Positions 36,319 through 45,310 are shown, numbered from the stretch's first letter. The stretch is 64,000 nt of DNA from JBBQLG01 sp964251665 (GCA_964251665.1 CAXUKO010000003.1:372001-436000); one strand, 5' to 3'. Notes: generated by a model not told the origin, from the letters alone. Translations and numbers: made by a program.

Positions 36319-36768
36319 ATGGAACTGAAATTGCTACCCATCGGGCCTACGCTTCAGACGAATGAGCCGTTTATGAATCACCCTGATTGCCGGGAAAGCC
36401 TGCTCTTGTCGATTGAATTTTTTGATAGAATTGGGTATGCGCCCCCGTGGATCGGCTACTATGCACAGGCTCAGGGTAGTTTGGTGGGTAGTGCTGCCTT
36501 CAAAGGCAAACCTAAAGCGGGTCGGGTAGAGATCGCCTATGGTACGTTTCCGCACTACCAAACCCGGGGTATTGGCACCGAAATCTGTCGACAACTGGTT
36601 CTGCTGGCCCTTGAAACAGATCCTGCCGTTATCGTAACGGCCCGAACGCTACCGGAGAACAGCGGCTCCGCCCGCATTCTGACGAAAAATGAATTTATCT
36701 GTCTCGGTGTCATCCGGGATGATGACGATGGCGACGTGTGGGAGTGGGAATACAGAAACGTACGGTAG
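36319..36768 (+). CDS. GNAT-family N-acetyltransferase
   Basis: This protein has 149 residues from ATG 36319. The acetyl-CoA pyrophosphate loop is visible in EIAYGTFPHYQTRGIGTEIC (the Q/R-x-x-G-x-G/A type), followed by RQLVLLALETDPAVIVTART and NSGSARILTKNEFICLGVIR. Substrate unknown; small GNATs of this sort may acetylate amino acids, antibiotics or protein termini. It is convergent with mntH, with a pair of palindromic repeats between them. Confidence 0.88.
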   Translation: MELKLLPIGPTLQTNEPFMNHPDCRESLLLSIEFFDRIGYAPPWIGYYAQAQGSLVGSAAFKGKPKAGRVEIAYGTFPHYQTRGIGTEICRQLVLLALETDPAVIVTARTLPENSGSARILTKNEFICLGVIRDDDDGDVWEWEYRNVR

Positions 36769-36779
36769 AAACCAGTATC

Positions 36780-36851
36780 CCGGACGCCTACGTCCGGTGT
36801 GATTGGCAGCTAAAGCTAAGATACTGGTTACCGCCGGACGTAGGCGTCCGG
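36780..36851. repeat. Pair of REP-like palindromes in inverted orientation
   Basis: CCGGACGCCTACGTCCGG (36780-36797) and its exact reverse complement (36834-36851) each fold into a 7-base hairpin with a 4-base loop. An 8-base ACCAGTAT (36771-36778) is likewise repeated inverted at 36821-36828. The pair sits between convergent stop codons, a common place for REP/BIME elements. Confidence 0.85.
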
Positions 36852-36874
36852 TATATTGTCTGTCAAAGTTCTAC

Positions 36875-38212
36875 TCAAAACACCGTTTCTACCAGCAGAT
36901 AAACATTCAGGACGCCGATGAGGCCCGCTACCGTCCAGGCCGTGACGCGTATCCAGGCGGGGTTAACAAAGCGCCCCATCTTGAGCCGGTCGCTGGTAAA
37001 CTGCACCAGCGGCACAACGGCGAAACTCAGTTGCAGCGACAGTACAACCTGACTGAAAACCAGCAGGTCGGACGAGCCTTTTTCGCCGTACAGAATTGAA
37101 ACGACTAAGGCGGGCAGAATGGCAACTAGCCGCGTAATGAGCCGCCGAACCCACGGTTTTAACTGTAAATTCAGGAAGCCTTCCATAACAATCTGACCAG
37201 CCAGCGTACCCGTCAGCGTTGAGTTCTGGCCGGAGGCCAGTAAGGCTACGGCAAATAAAATACTCGCCAGTTTAACGCCCAGAATTGGGTCTAATAACCG
37301 ATGCGCATCAGTAATGTCGGCCACCTGCTGATTGCCCGAAAAGTGAAACGTAGCCGCCGACAGCACCAGAATGGCACCATTGATGAAAAATGCCAGCAGC
37401 AGCGATATGGTCGAGTCGATGGTCGCGAATTTGATGGCGCTCTGCCGACCCGCGTCAGTACGGGGAAAATTCCGGGTTTGGACAATGCTGGAGTGCAAAT
37501 ACAGGTTATGCGGCATTACGGTAGCCCCCAGAATTCCGATGGCGATGTATAACATGCCGGGTGTGGTCACGATTTCGGGGCGGGGCAGCAGACCGCCAAC
37601 CATTGCCTGTACGTCGGGGCGGGAAACGACTAATTCGTACGTAAAACTGACCAGAATAATTAGAATCAGGCTGGCCACTAAACTTTCGATAAACCGGAAT
37701 CCTTTGTGTTGCAGCATCAGGAGCAGCAGCACATCCAGCACGGTGAGCATAACGCCCACCGTGAGCGGCAGACCAAAGAGCAGATTCAGCGCAATAGCCG
37801 ACCCGATCACCTCCGCCAGGTCACAGGCCGCAATGGCAATTTCGCAGAGTACCCACAGAAAGATAGCCACGCGCCGGCTGTAATGATCACGGCAGGCCTG
37901 CGCCAGATCTCGGCCGGTAGCGATGCCGAGTTTAAGCGCGAGGTGTTGCAGCAGAATAGCAAACAGGTTGGAAATCAGAATGACAGACAACAATTTATAG
38001 CCAAATTGGGCTCCCCCTGCAATGTCGGTAGCCCAGTTGCCGGGGTCCATATAGCCCACGGCCACCATCAGGCCGGGACCCGTATAAGCCCAGAGTTTAC
38101 GGAAAAAACTGCCGTCGGCCGGTACCGCAATACTGGCATGAACATCCGGCAGGGAAGGCGTCAATCGGGACTTGGTCAGGGTATCCTGCCGCAAGTTTTT
38201 CATGGATAGCAT
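36875..38212 (-). CDS. mntH: Nramp-family Mn2+/Fe2+ transporter MntH
   Basis: This 445-residue proton-coupled divalent metal importer has eleven or so transmembrane helices. The first helix has GYMDPGNWATDIAGG with the DPGN metal-binding motif. The sixth has ATVMPHNLYLHSS with the MPHN motif. The consensus transport stretch LLASGQNSTLTGTLAGQIVM is also present. It is divergent from a DtxR/MntR-type regulator gene across 216 bases with a candidate operator, which strongly suggests manganese-controlled expression. Confidence 0.96.
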   Translation of the reverse strand: MLSMKNLRQDTLTKSRLTPSLPDVHASIAVPADGSFFRKLWAYTGPGLMVAVGYMDPGNWATDIAGGAQFGYKLLSVILISNLFAILLQHLALKLGIATGRDLAQACRDHYSRRVAIFLWVLCEIAIAACDLAEVIGSAIALNLLFGLPLTVGVMLTVLDVLLLLMLQHKGFRFIESLVASLILIILVSFTYELVVSRPDVQAMVGGLLPRPEIVTTPGMLYIAIGILGATVMPHNLYLHSSIVQTRNFPRTDAGRQSAIKFATIDSTISLLLAFFINGAILVLSAATFHFSGNQQVADITDAHRLLDPILGVKLASILFAVALLASGQNSTLTGTLAGQIVMEGFLNLQLKPWVRRLITRLVAILPALVVSILYGEKGSSDLLVFSQVVLSLQLSFAVVPLVQFTSDRLKMGRFVNPAWIRVTAWTVAGLIGVLNVYLLVETVF

Positions 38213-38334
38213 GGATTGTCGACGAACAGTTTAGTGGTTACGGTATCGCTCCGGTAGTCTTTTAGCTGGTTGTCCGACCTGGAGCCAGATACTAATGTGG
38301 CAATATCAGGTAGACAAGGTAAGCGAAATTATTT

Positions 38335-38350
38335 TTTAGATAACCCTAAA
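38335..38350. promoter_or_regulatory. Candidate MntR operator between mntH and mntR
   Basis: TTTAGATAACCCTAAA is a 16-base dyad with 5 of 6 outer positions symmetric (TTTAGa/cCTAAA), like operators of the DtxR/MntR family. It lies next to the -33 region of the mntR promoter and upstream of mntH, so one site could act on both genes. Confidence 0.6.
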
Positions 38351-38351
38351 C

Positions 38352-38383
38352 TTTCGCAAAGTGTTTGCCAAAAGGTATGTTTG
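38352..38383 (+). promoter_or_regulatory. Promoter of mntR
   Basis: TATGTTTG at 38376-38383 is a perfect -7 element, with TTTC at 38352-38355 at -33 spacing (20 bases). The predicted start, near 38389, is about 40 bases before the ATG. Confidence 0.58.
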
Positions 38384-38428
38384 TATCAAAAAAGACCGCC
38401 GTAGCGTCGAATTGAAAATGACTTTGCC

Positions 38429-39088
38429 ATGCACTCGTTCACGGAAGAAAATTATCTGAAGACGATCTACTCCCTCGCAGCCCGGCAGGATGGCGATGAG
38501 GTGAGTACCAACGCGCTGGCTGAAATGACGGCAACTAAGGCCGCTTCGGTATCGGACATGCTCAAAAAGCTGGCCGACAAACAACTGATTCACTACAAAA
38601 AGTATCAGGGCGTCCGGCTGACGGACGAAGGCGAACGACTCGCGCTGAAAATCATCCGGCGGCACCGGCTCTGGGAAGTGTTTCTGGTCGAAAAACTGGG
38701 TTTCGGCTGGGATGAGGTGCATCAAATGGCCGAAGAACTGGAACATATTCGCTCCGACGAACTGGTTGAGCGGTTAGATGCTTTCCTGAACAATCCTCAG
38801 TTTGATCCGCACGGCGACCCCATCCCGACGGTGGCGGGGGAGATGCCCGAAACGGGTTACCGGAAACTATCGGAAGTGGCCGCTGGTGAGTGCGTGCGCG
38901 TGATGGGCGTGCTCGAACACTCGGCTGAGTTTTTGCAGCATCTCGTCCGGTCGGGCCTGACGCTGGGTTGTGAGGTGTGCCTGAACCAGATTAGCTCCTT
39001 TGATCGTTCTATTGAGGTACAGCTTGGGCCGGAAGCTACGTTATTCATTAGCTACGATGTGGCCCGTAATCTTTTAGTCAGCGGATAG
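38429..39088 (+). CDS. mntR: Metal-dependent transcriptional regulator MntR/DtxR family
   Basis: This 219-residue protein has an N-terminal winged helix (SFTEENYLKTIYSLAARQDG, then KAASVSDMLKKLADKQLIHY). A dimerisation and metal-binding domain follows with HRLWEVFLVEKLGFGWDEVH and LEHIRSDELVERLDAFL, and a C-terminal FeoA/SH3-like domain (about 150-219). It represses metal uptake when Mn2+ or Fe2+ is bound. Being divergent from mntH with a dyad between them, it very probably controls mntH and itself. Confidence 0.93.
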   Translation: MHSFTEENYLKTIYSLAARQDGDEVSTNALAEMTATKAASVSDMLKKLADKQLIHYKKYQGVRLTDEGERLALKIIRRHRLWEVFLVEKLGFGWDEVHQMAEELEHIRSDELVERLDAFLNNPQFDPHGDPIPTVAGEMPETGYRKLSEVAAGECVRVMGVLEHSAEFLQHLVRSGLTLGCEVCLNQISSFDRSIEVQLGPEATLFISYDVARNLLVSG

Positions 39089-39170
39089 TGAGCGGTACAC
39101 AAAGCGAGTGGTTATTGACTGGTTTTGAGCAGGCTGCTAATCACAAACCGCTATCCACTAACCTCCAGAA

Positions 39171-40247
39171 ATGAAACTCCTCGATTGGTATATTCTTAAG
39201 CGTTTTTTGACCACCTATCTGTTCGTGGTGGCAGTGATTGTCCTGATTGTGGTCATGATTGACTACACCGAGAAAATCGACAACTTCAACGAACATAAAG
39301 CCCCGATGAGCGCCATCCTGGGCGATTATTACCTGAACTTCATTCCGTACTGGGCCAATTACATCAGTCCGCTGATGGTCTTTATCGCCACCATTTTTCT
39401 GACCTCCCGGCTGGCGGCCCGCACCGAACTGATCGCCATGTTTAGCAGTGGGATCAGCTTTATCCGGTTCCTGCGTCCGTATCTAATGGGGGCCTCGGTG
39501 CTGGCCGTAATGACTTATTTTCTGGTTAACTACCTAATTCCCATTGCCAACAAAACGCGGATTGCGTTCGAGCTGAAGTACGTAAAGGGGCAGTACACCT
39601 TTAATGGCCGCAATGTCCACATCAAAATTGCGCCGGACGTGTATGCTTATTTAGAGAGCTACAACAACCTGACAAACACAGGGTATAAATTCACGCTCGA
39701 AAAAATAAAGGATAACGAACTGAAGCAAAAGCTTTCCGCCGAACGCATCGAGTGGGATTCGACGCGGCACAAATGGGCGGTGTACGACTATAAAATCCGC
39801 TTGCTCAACGGCCCAAAAGAAACGCTCACGCCGGGTGCCCGCATCGACACGACGCTGAACCTGAAGCCCTCGGATTTTGGTACGGACTATCAGCTTTTCG
39901 AGACGTTCACGCTGCCTGAGTTAGATAACTACATTACCCTGCTGCAGAGCCGGGGAGCCGATGGAGTAGAAACCTACCTGCTCGAAAAATACGCCCGTTC
40001 TACCCGTCCCTTTGCCATCCTGATTCTGACGGTGATTGGCGCTATTGTCTCGGCCCGCAAGAGTCGGCGGGGGGTAGGGTGGCAGCTGGCCCTCGGTTTT
40101 CTGCTGGCGTTCACCTACCTGCTTTTCTTTATGCTGGCCAAGGGGATCGCCGAAAAGGGCTTTCTCGACCCCCTGCTGGCCGTCTGGCTTCCCAATATCG
40201 TCTTCACCGGCATCGGTCTGCTGCTGTATCACACGGTACCGAGGTAG
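39171..40247 (+). CDS. LptF/LptG-family lipopolysaccharide export permease
   Basis: This 358-residue inner-membrane protein has three N-terminal helices (LKRFLTTYLFVVAVIVLIVV; then near 50-70 and 95-120), a periplasmic beta-jelly-roll region (about 130-265) and three C-terminal helices. The family pattern SPLMVFIATIFLTSRLAART is present. With LptB2 it extracts LPS from the inner membrane towards LptA. Whether it is LptF or LptG cannot be decided here. The OstA/LptA-like gene at 55406 belongs to the same pathway but is not linked to it. Confidence 0.9.
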   Translation: MKLLDWYILKRFLTTYLFVVAVIVLIVVMIDYTEKIDNFNEHKAPMSAILGDYYLNFIPYWANYISPLMVFIATIFLTSRLAARTELIAMFSSGISFIRFLRPYLMGASVLAVMTYFLVNYLIPIANKTRIAFELKYVKGQYTFNGRNVHIKIAPDVYAYLESYNNLTNTGYKFTLEKIKDNELKQKLSAERIEWDSTRHKWAVYDYKIRLLNGPKETLTPGARIDTTLNLKPSDFGTDYQLFETFTLPELDNYITLLQSRGADGVETYLLEKYARSTRPFAILILTVIGAIVSARKSRRGVGWQLALGFLLAFTYLLFFMLAKGIAEKGFLDPLLAVWLPNIVFTGIGLLLYHTVPR

Positions 40248-40312
40248 GAGAGATTTAGTTTTCAAAAACTGTTCTTAGCTCTTGCCGGTCCTGAAAGCTG
40301 AACACTTTACAA

Positions 40313-40350
40313 TTTCCTTAGCGGGCGACTTAAGTCGCCCGCTAAGGAAA
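40313..40350. repeat. 38-base perfect palindrome
   Basis: Bases 40313-40331 and 40332-40350 are exact reverse complements with no spacer, centred on GACTTAAGTC and flanked by GCGGGC/GCCCGC. It lies between the LptF/G gene and the DMT gene. A cruciform or REP-type hairpin is the likely form. Confidence 0.9.
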
Positions 40351-40360
40351 ACCACAACCT

Positions 40361-40376
40361 ACAAACCACAAACTAC
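40361..40376 (+). repeat. 16-base repeat shared with the rplU-rpmA spacer
   Basis: ACAAACCACAAACTAC occurs here, 2 bases before a TTG start, and again at 57470-57485, 10 bases before the rpmA ATG. Confidence 0.7.
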
Positions 40377-40377
40377 G

Positions 40378-41316
40378 TTGACCAAACCTACCCCCACAGA
40401 TTATTTTCATCTGCATTTCATTGTCCTTATCTGGGGATTCACCGCCATTCTGGGGTTGTTACTGGAACCCTTGTCGGCACCCGCGTTGGTGGTCTGGCGC
40501 ACGGCATTAGCCGCCGGAGGTATGGGCGTGGTACTGGCCAGCCGGGGCGGAACAAGCTGGGCGCAGGTTCGGGCATTGTCGACGGCCGAACGGTGGCCGC
40601 TGCTGCTCACGGGCGGGCTGATTGCGCTGCACTGGGCTACGTTTTTCGGGGCGGCCCGGTTAGCCAACGCGTCGGTTTGTCTGGCCGGGCTGGCAACCAG
40701 TTCGCTTTGGACGAGTGTACTGGAGCCGCTGATGCTGCGTCGGCGGGTGCGGCCCATCGAGGTCATGCTGGGAGCTGTGGTGATGGCCGGTTTATATCTC
40801 ATTTTTCGGTTTGAATTCAACCGGGGTGCCGGGTTGGCGATGGCGGTGTTCTCGGCCATGTTATCCTCCGTTTTTACGATTCTGAACAGCCGTTTTACCC
40901 ACCGGCACGATGCGCTGGTGATCTCGTTTTATGAAATGGTCGGGGCGTTTATTGGGTCGCTGGGATTTTTAGCCGGATATTTGGCCCTCGCAACCGCGCC
41001 CGCCCGGCTCAACGAGTTCGTGCCAGCGGGCTGGCAGTGGGTCTGGTTAGCGTTGCTGGCCTTTATTTGCACCGTGTATGCCTATACGGCAGCGGTCCGA
41101 CTGTTGCGAAAATTCTCGGCGTTTGCCGCTAATCTGACCGTTAATCTCGAACCCGTATACGGAATTGGGCTGGCGTATCTGGTCTTTGGCGACAGCGAAC
41201 GCATGACGCCGGGTTTTTACATTGGCACGGTTGTTATTCTGGCGGCTGTACTGGCTTACCCATTATTGACCCGCCGGGGGCGACGCCAACCCATTGACCC
41301 GGCGGTGATGCCTTAA
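40378..41316 (+). CDS. EamA/DMT-superfamily transporter
   Basis: This protein has 312 residues from a TTG at 40378. An ATG at 40282 is in frame but would translate the 38-base palindrome and the repeat upstream. Ten transmembrane helices are arranged as two EamA halves: FIVLIWGFTAILGLLLEPLS with ALVVWRTALAAGG in the first, and FSAMLSSVFTILNSRFTHRH with NLTVNLEPVYGIGLAYLVFG in the second. Such proteins export or import small metabolites; substrate unknown. The gene is followed 9 bases later by the surface-glycan cluster. Confidence 0.85.
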   Translation: MTKPTPTDYFHLHFIVLIWGFTAILGLLLEPLSAPALVVWRTALAAGGMGVVLASRGGTSWAQVRALSTAERWPLLLTGGLIALHWATFFGAARLANASVCLAGLATSSLWTSVLEPLMLRRRVRPIEVMLGAVVMAGLYLIFRFEFNRGAGLAMAVFSAMLSSVFTILNSRFTHRHDALVISFYEMVGAFIGSLGFLAGYLALATAPARLNEFVPAGWQWVWLALLAFICTVYAYTAAVRLLRKFSAFAANLTVNLEPVYGIGLAYLVFGDSERMTPGFYIGTVVILAAVLAYPLLTRRGRRQPIDPAVMP

Positions 41317-41325
41317 ACTGTACTG

Positions 41326-42753
41326 ATGAACCGTTCATTTACCGAAAAATTAGTTGACTGGGTAGCCTTAGGGCTGTTTCTGATTACCTGTCTGCCGTTG
41401 CTGGTGCTTTCCGTCCACAACCATCCATCAGCCGCCGACGATTATTGCTTTGCCGACACCGCTACCCGATTTGGTTTCTGGACGGCCCAGCATTTTTACT
41501 ACGACGGTTGGACCGGTCGTTACTTCTCCAACTTTCTGGTACATGGCAATCCGCTCGTGCTGGGCTGGTACGATGGCTTTCGGGTTATTCCGGCCCTGAC
41601 AACACTCGGGTGGGTAGCGGGGGCGTATGCATTGGTGAGCGAACTACTGCTACAGGAGCGTATTCGGGTGAAACTGGTGGCTACAGCGCTTCTTTTTTCG
41701 CTCTTTATGCTGGCCCTTCGTAGTACGGTAGAGGCTTTTTTCTGGACAGCTGCCATTGCGTCTTACACCGTCCCGACCGCCCTGACGTTTTATCTGCTGG
41801 CCGTACTGCTCCGCTGGTATCGGCTTCCGGCGGGCCTGATGCAAACACTAACGGCCATCTGGGCGGGGTTTCTGGTCTTTGCCATTGTCGGCTCCAGCGA
41901 AACAAACCTGATTTTGCTGGTGCTGCTGTTGAGTGCCCTGCTGGCTTACCGGCTGATTTTTTTGCGTCGGTTCGACGGGCGGCTGGCTCTTTTACTGGTT
42001 GTGGCGCTGGTATCGACCTATTTAGTGTTCCGGGCACCGGGTAACGCCATCCGTATGAGCGGCAATAAACTCGGCGGCAACTTCGGGTTCTCCTTTGTGT
42101 CGTCCTTTAAATTTCTGGCTCAGTTAGTAATAACGTGGCTACTGACGACGCCCGTTTTGCCGTTGTCGGTTCTTGCGCTGCCACTGGCCATTCGGCTCGT
42201 GCGCTCCGGCAGTTCCACCCGTTTCCTGTTTGCGGTGCCGGTCTGGGTAGTAGGCATGTTATTTGTCGGGTTGCTGGCTGCCATGATTTTTCCATCGTAT
42301 TACGGCATTGGTATTCCGCCAGTGTACAGGGTCACGAATGTTGTGTACGCCTTCTTCCTGATTGGCTGGTTCTATAGCCTGGCGGTTTGTGTAAGCTGGG
42401 CTATGCGTCGGGGGTTGTTGCCCGCGCAGGGAGTGCACCTGCCCGCCTGGGCTATGCTGGTGGCAGGGCTATGGATAGGAGTTGGTTTATGGCTCAGTAC
42501 CTCCCTGCACAGCATGTACCACGACTGGCTGCTGGGCGATGCGGCCCGTTACGATGCCGCCATGACCGAACGTCATCAGCTGCTGATGGCCTCGGCGGAT
42601 ACGCTGCGACTCCGGCCCATTCCGGTTTATCCGTCCACGCTCTTCGTCGATGATATTCGCGAAAACCCTGATTTTCTCTGGAATCGCTGCCAGGCTGATT
42701 TCTACGGTCATAAACGGGTTGTGCTGGAACCGGCTACCACCGCTAAACGATAA
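41326..42753 (+). CDS. DUF6056-type membrane protein, probable GT-C glycosyltransferase
   Basis: This 475-residue protein has about eleven hydrophobic segments. The first periplasmic loop has HNHPSAADDYCFADTA with an acidic pair, then WTGRYFSNFLVHGNP. This arrangement is typical of DUF6056/GT-C-like proteins, which use polyprenyl-phosphate sugars in the periplasm. It opens a five-gene cluster with GT2, a second GT-C-like protein, GT2 and MBOAT. The GT2 gene starts 8 bases after its stop, so the pair may work together: one making the lipid-linked sugar, the other transferring it. Confidence 0.8.
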   Translation: MNRSFTEKLVDWVALGLFLITCLPLLVLSVHNHPSAADDYCFADTATRFGFWTAQHFYYDGWTGRYFSNFLVHGNPLVLGWYDGFRVIPALTTLGWVAGAYALVSELLLQERIRVKLVATALLFSLFMLALRSTVEAFFWTAAIASYTVPTALTFYLLAVLLRWYRLPAGLMQTLTAIWAGFLVFAIVGSSETNLILLVLLLSALLAYRLIFLRRFDGRLALLLVVALVSTYLVFRAPGNAIRMSGNKLGGNFGFSFVSSFKFLAQLVITWLLTTPVLPLSVLALPLAIRLVRSGSSTRFLFAVPVWVVGMLFVGLLAAMIFPSYYGIGIPPVYRVTNVVYAFFLIGWFYSLAVCVSWAMRRGLLPAQGVHLPAWAMLVAGLWIGVGLWLSTSLHSMYHDWLLGDAARYDAAMTERHQLLMASADTLRLRPIPVYPSTLFVDDIRENPDFLWNRCQADFYGHKRVVLEPATTAKR

Positions 42754-42761
42754 TTCGTTGT

Positions 42762-43508
42762 ATGTCAACCGTCTGTATAATCATACCCTGCTACAATGAA
42801 GCCAATCGGTTGCCCGTCGAAACGTTTCTGCACTACCAGCATCAGCATCCTGAAGTAACATTTTGCTTCGTGAACGATGGCAGTACCGATGCTACCGCCG
42901 AGGTGCTGCAACGCCTGAGCCGCCAGAATCCGCGCCAGAATGAAAGCCTGCTGCTACCCCAAAATTTGGGAAAAGCAGGGGCTGTTCGGGCGGGGATGTT
43001 AAAAATGAGTGCCCGCCCCGTCGATTATTTGGGCTATTTCGACGCTGATCTGGCCACGCCTTTACCCGCTATCAACGATTTACAACGCCAGCTGGACGAG
43101 TACCCCGACCGGGAGATGGTCATGGGATCGCGCATTAAATACCTCAGTACCGATATTCAGCGCAGTACCTTCCGGCATTATGTAGGACGGGTAATTGCTA
43201 CCTTTATCAGCACCATCCTGAATCTGCCGGTGTATGATTCCCAGTGCGGGGCCAAGCTGTTCCGCCGACCGGCTGTGACTACCCTTTTTGCCGAAGCGTT
43301 CATTAGCCCGTGGCTGTTTGATGTCGAGATCCTGGCCCGGCTTATCCGGCAACACGGGCGCGCCAATCTGATGACCGGACGCGTGGCTGAGGTGCCGCTT
43401 AAACAGTGGACTGAGCAGAGCGACTCCCGCATTTCGTCGACGTATTTTTTTAAACTCTGGTGGGAGTTGTACCGCATTCACCGAACCTATCGGCACGTCA
43501 CCTCATGA
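42762..43508 (+). CDS. Glycosyltransferase family 2 (dolichyl-phosphate mannose synthase-like)
   Basis: This 248-residue protein starts CIIIPCYNEANRLPVETFLH, followed by FCFVNDGSTDATAEVLQRL and the metal site GYFDADLATPL. DSQCGAKLFRRPA is characteristic of DPM1-like transferases, which make polyprenyl-phosphate sugars on the cytoplasmic face. It has no C-terminal membrane helices. The following gene starts in its stop codon (ATGA), and the preceding gene is GT-C-like, which supports a role as lipid-linked sugar donor synthase. Confidence 0.9.
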   Translation: MSTVCIIIPCYNEANRLPVETFLHYQHQHPEVTFCFVNDGSTDATAEVLQRLSRQNPRQNESLLLPQNLGKAGAVRAGMLKMSARPVDYLGYFDADLATPLPAINDLQRQLDEYPDREMVMGSRIKYLSTDIQRSTFRHYVGRVIATFISTILNLPVYDSQCGAKLFRRPAVTTLFAEAFISPWLFDVEILARLIRQHGRANLMTGRVAEVPLKQWTEQSDSRISSTYFFKLWWELYRIHRTYRHVTS

Positions 43509-45190
43509 TCCGTTTTTACCACTGGCTGGCCCGCCCGGTCGTTACCGGTTTATTGCTGCTGTTACCCATACTGGTCTTCGGCTGGTATTTTTTCGCGCTT
43601 CGCTTCAACATTCCCTGGTTTGACGAGTACGAGAATATCCCGTTTTTCCTGACCCGTTTTGTCGACGCGACAACCTGGAGCGCCCGCATTGAAGCTCTGC
43701 TCCGGCCTAACAACGAACATCGGCTGCTGTATCAGCGGTTGGTGGTTTATGGGCAATACCTGCTGACGGGCGGCATTAACTTTAACGGGCTGATGCTGTG
43801 GGGGAACCTCGGGCTGGTGGTTATACTGTACCTGTTTTACCGAACACTGCGTCGGCAGGGCTTGCCGCTGGTGTATCTGTTGCCGGTGCCGCCGGTGCTG
43901 TTCATTGCGCAAAACTACCTGCTGACCTTCACGGCCCTCTACACGCTGCAATATCTGGCCATTATTATGCTGGCCTTCGGTACGCTGTACTGGCTGGCCA
44001 ATAATACCGGCCGGAGCTTCGCCGGAGCAGCCCTGCTGGGCGTATTCAGTACCTTCAGCATGGGCAATGGTCTGCTGTTATGGCCAGCCGGTGCGGCTAT
44101 CCTGCTGTGTCAGCGGCAGTGGCTGCGGCTGGCAATCTGGATTTGTATAGGAGCCGGGGCGGTTTGGGGTTATTTCTACGGATACCCGGTACAGCAGGGC
44201 AATACCGAAGGATTCGCCTTCGTGACGGCGCACCCGTTTCAGACTATCGGCGGTTTCCTGATCTACGCGGGTAGTCTGCTCGATTTGCTGCCTGCCTGGC
44301 CGTTACAGACCCGGACGTGGCTGCCGTTGGCGGGCGGGCTGCTGCTGGTTAGCTTTCTGACGGTCTGGACTATTCGGGTGTTGCTGCGCTCGCTGACGCA
44401 ACGGCGGCCGGTGCTGACGCATTTCGATGGTTTTATGCTGGGCTGCGTGTTGTTTCTGTTGGCCAATACCCTGCTGATTGCCTTCTTTCGGATTCGCTTC
44501 GGCTTTATGATGGTGCTGTGGAGTAGTTATCGTACCTACATTCTGGTGCTGTGGGCTGTGACCTACCTGATTCTCATTCGCTCCCTTTCTGAACCAAACC
44601 GAATGCGGTTTATGCCTGTAGCGTGGCTTATGTTCACTGCAATCTGCGTTGTATCCTACATAACGTACCTGCCTGAAGCTATCGACCGGCGGCATAATAT
44701 GCAGGGGCTAACGTTTAATCAGCGTTACAGCCGGATTGGGTTGGGTGGTTCGCGCAACTCCGGGTTAGCCCGGTTTATCGAAAACCTGACGACGGAAATG
44801 GAGCGCCGGGGCTGGTATTCATTGCCAGAACCCGCGCTGGCCAGTGGCGAAACTCAACTGCTCGGGCCGGTGCGCGACACTGTTAATGCACCCGTTATGA
44901 CGCTTGCCTCTACCCCAGAATACGTGACGGTTCAGAGCGACGATCCCGGCTACCGGACAGATTTGAATCATGAAACGTATCTTGTTTTTAAATCCAGTGC
45001 CTACACGTACGTCATGTCCACCCGCCGACATCCGGCCGTAAGCCGAAATCCATTCAGGCGTCCGCCGGGGTTCGTGACGGACATACCGGTGCAGATGATT
45101 CAACCCGGCCGATACCGGGTCGGTATTTTTCGGACCGAAAACGGGCAGGGCGTTGCGCAGTTTTCGGGGCAGTTTTCGGATGTGAAGTGA
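43505..45190 (+). CDS. Polytopic membrane protein, GT-C-like
   Basis: This protein has 561 residues from ATG 43505, which overlaps the upstream stop codon. About ten hydrophobic helices lie between residues 10 and 390. The first loop reads FNIPWFDEYENIPFFLTRF, whose acidic DE is placed as in GT-C enzymes, with RPNNEHRLLYQRL further on. The C-terminal 170 residues are soluble and probably periplasmic. I do not recognise a named family. Coupling to a DPM1-like gene suggests another periplasmic sugar transferase or a glycan membrane protein. Confidence 0.78.
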   Translation: MIRFYHWLARPVVTGLLLLLPILVFGWYFFALRFNIPWFDEYENIPFFLTRFVDATTWSARIEALLRPNNEHRLLYQRLVVYGQYLLTGGINFNGLMLWGNLGLVVILYLFYRTLRRQGLPLVYLLPVPPVLFIAQNYLLTFTALYTLQYLAIIMLAFGTLYWLANNTGRSFAGAALLGVFSTFSMGNGLLLWPAGAAILLCQRQWLRLAIWICIGAGAVWGYFYGYPVQQGNTEGFAFVTAHPFQTIGGFLIYAGSLLDLLPAWPLQTRTWLPLAGGLLLVSFLTVWTIRVLLRSLTQRRPVLTHFDGFMLGCVLFLLANTLLIAFFRIRFGFMMVLWSSYRTYILVLWAVTYLILIRSLSEPNRMRFMPVAWLMFTAICVVSYITYLPEAIDRRHNMQGLTFNQRYSRIGLGGSRNSGLARFIENLTTEMERRGWYSLPEPALASGETQLLGPVRDTVNAPVMTLASTPEYVTVQSDDPGYRTDLNHETYLVFKSSAYTYVMSTRRHPAVSRNPFRRPPGFVTDIPVQMIQPGRYRVGIFRTENGQGVAQFSGQFSDVK

Positions 45191-45277
45191 AACCAGCGGG
45201 TGCCCTGGTTGTAAAGAGTGAAGCTGGGTCTGTTCGCTGGCCCGCCCGGTTCTGGCGAAGACTTTGACAGAATCCGT

Positions 45278-45285
45278 TAAATTTG
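45278..45285 (+). promoter_or_regulatory. Possible -7 element before the second GT2 gene
   Basis: TAAATTTG matches TAnnTTTG exactly, but no TTG lies at -33 distance. A start near 45291 would give a 20-base leader to the TTG start at 45311. Confidence 0.4.
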
Positions 45286-45310
45286 ACCGTTCGTACTTCT
45301 TCGTCTGACT

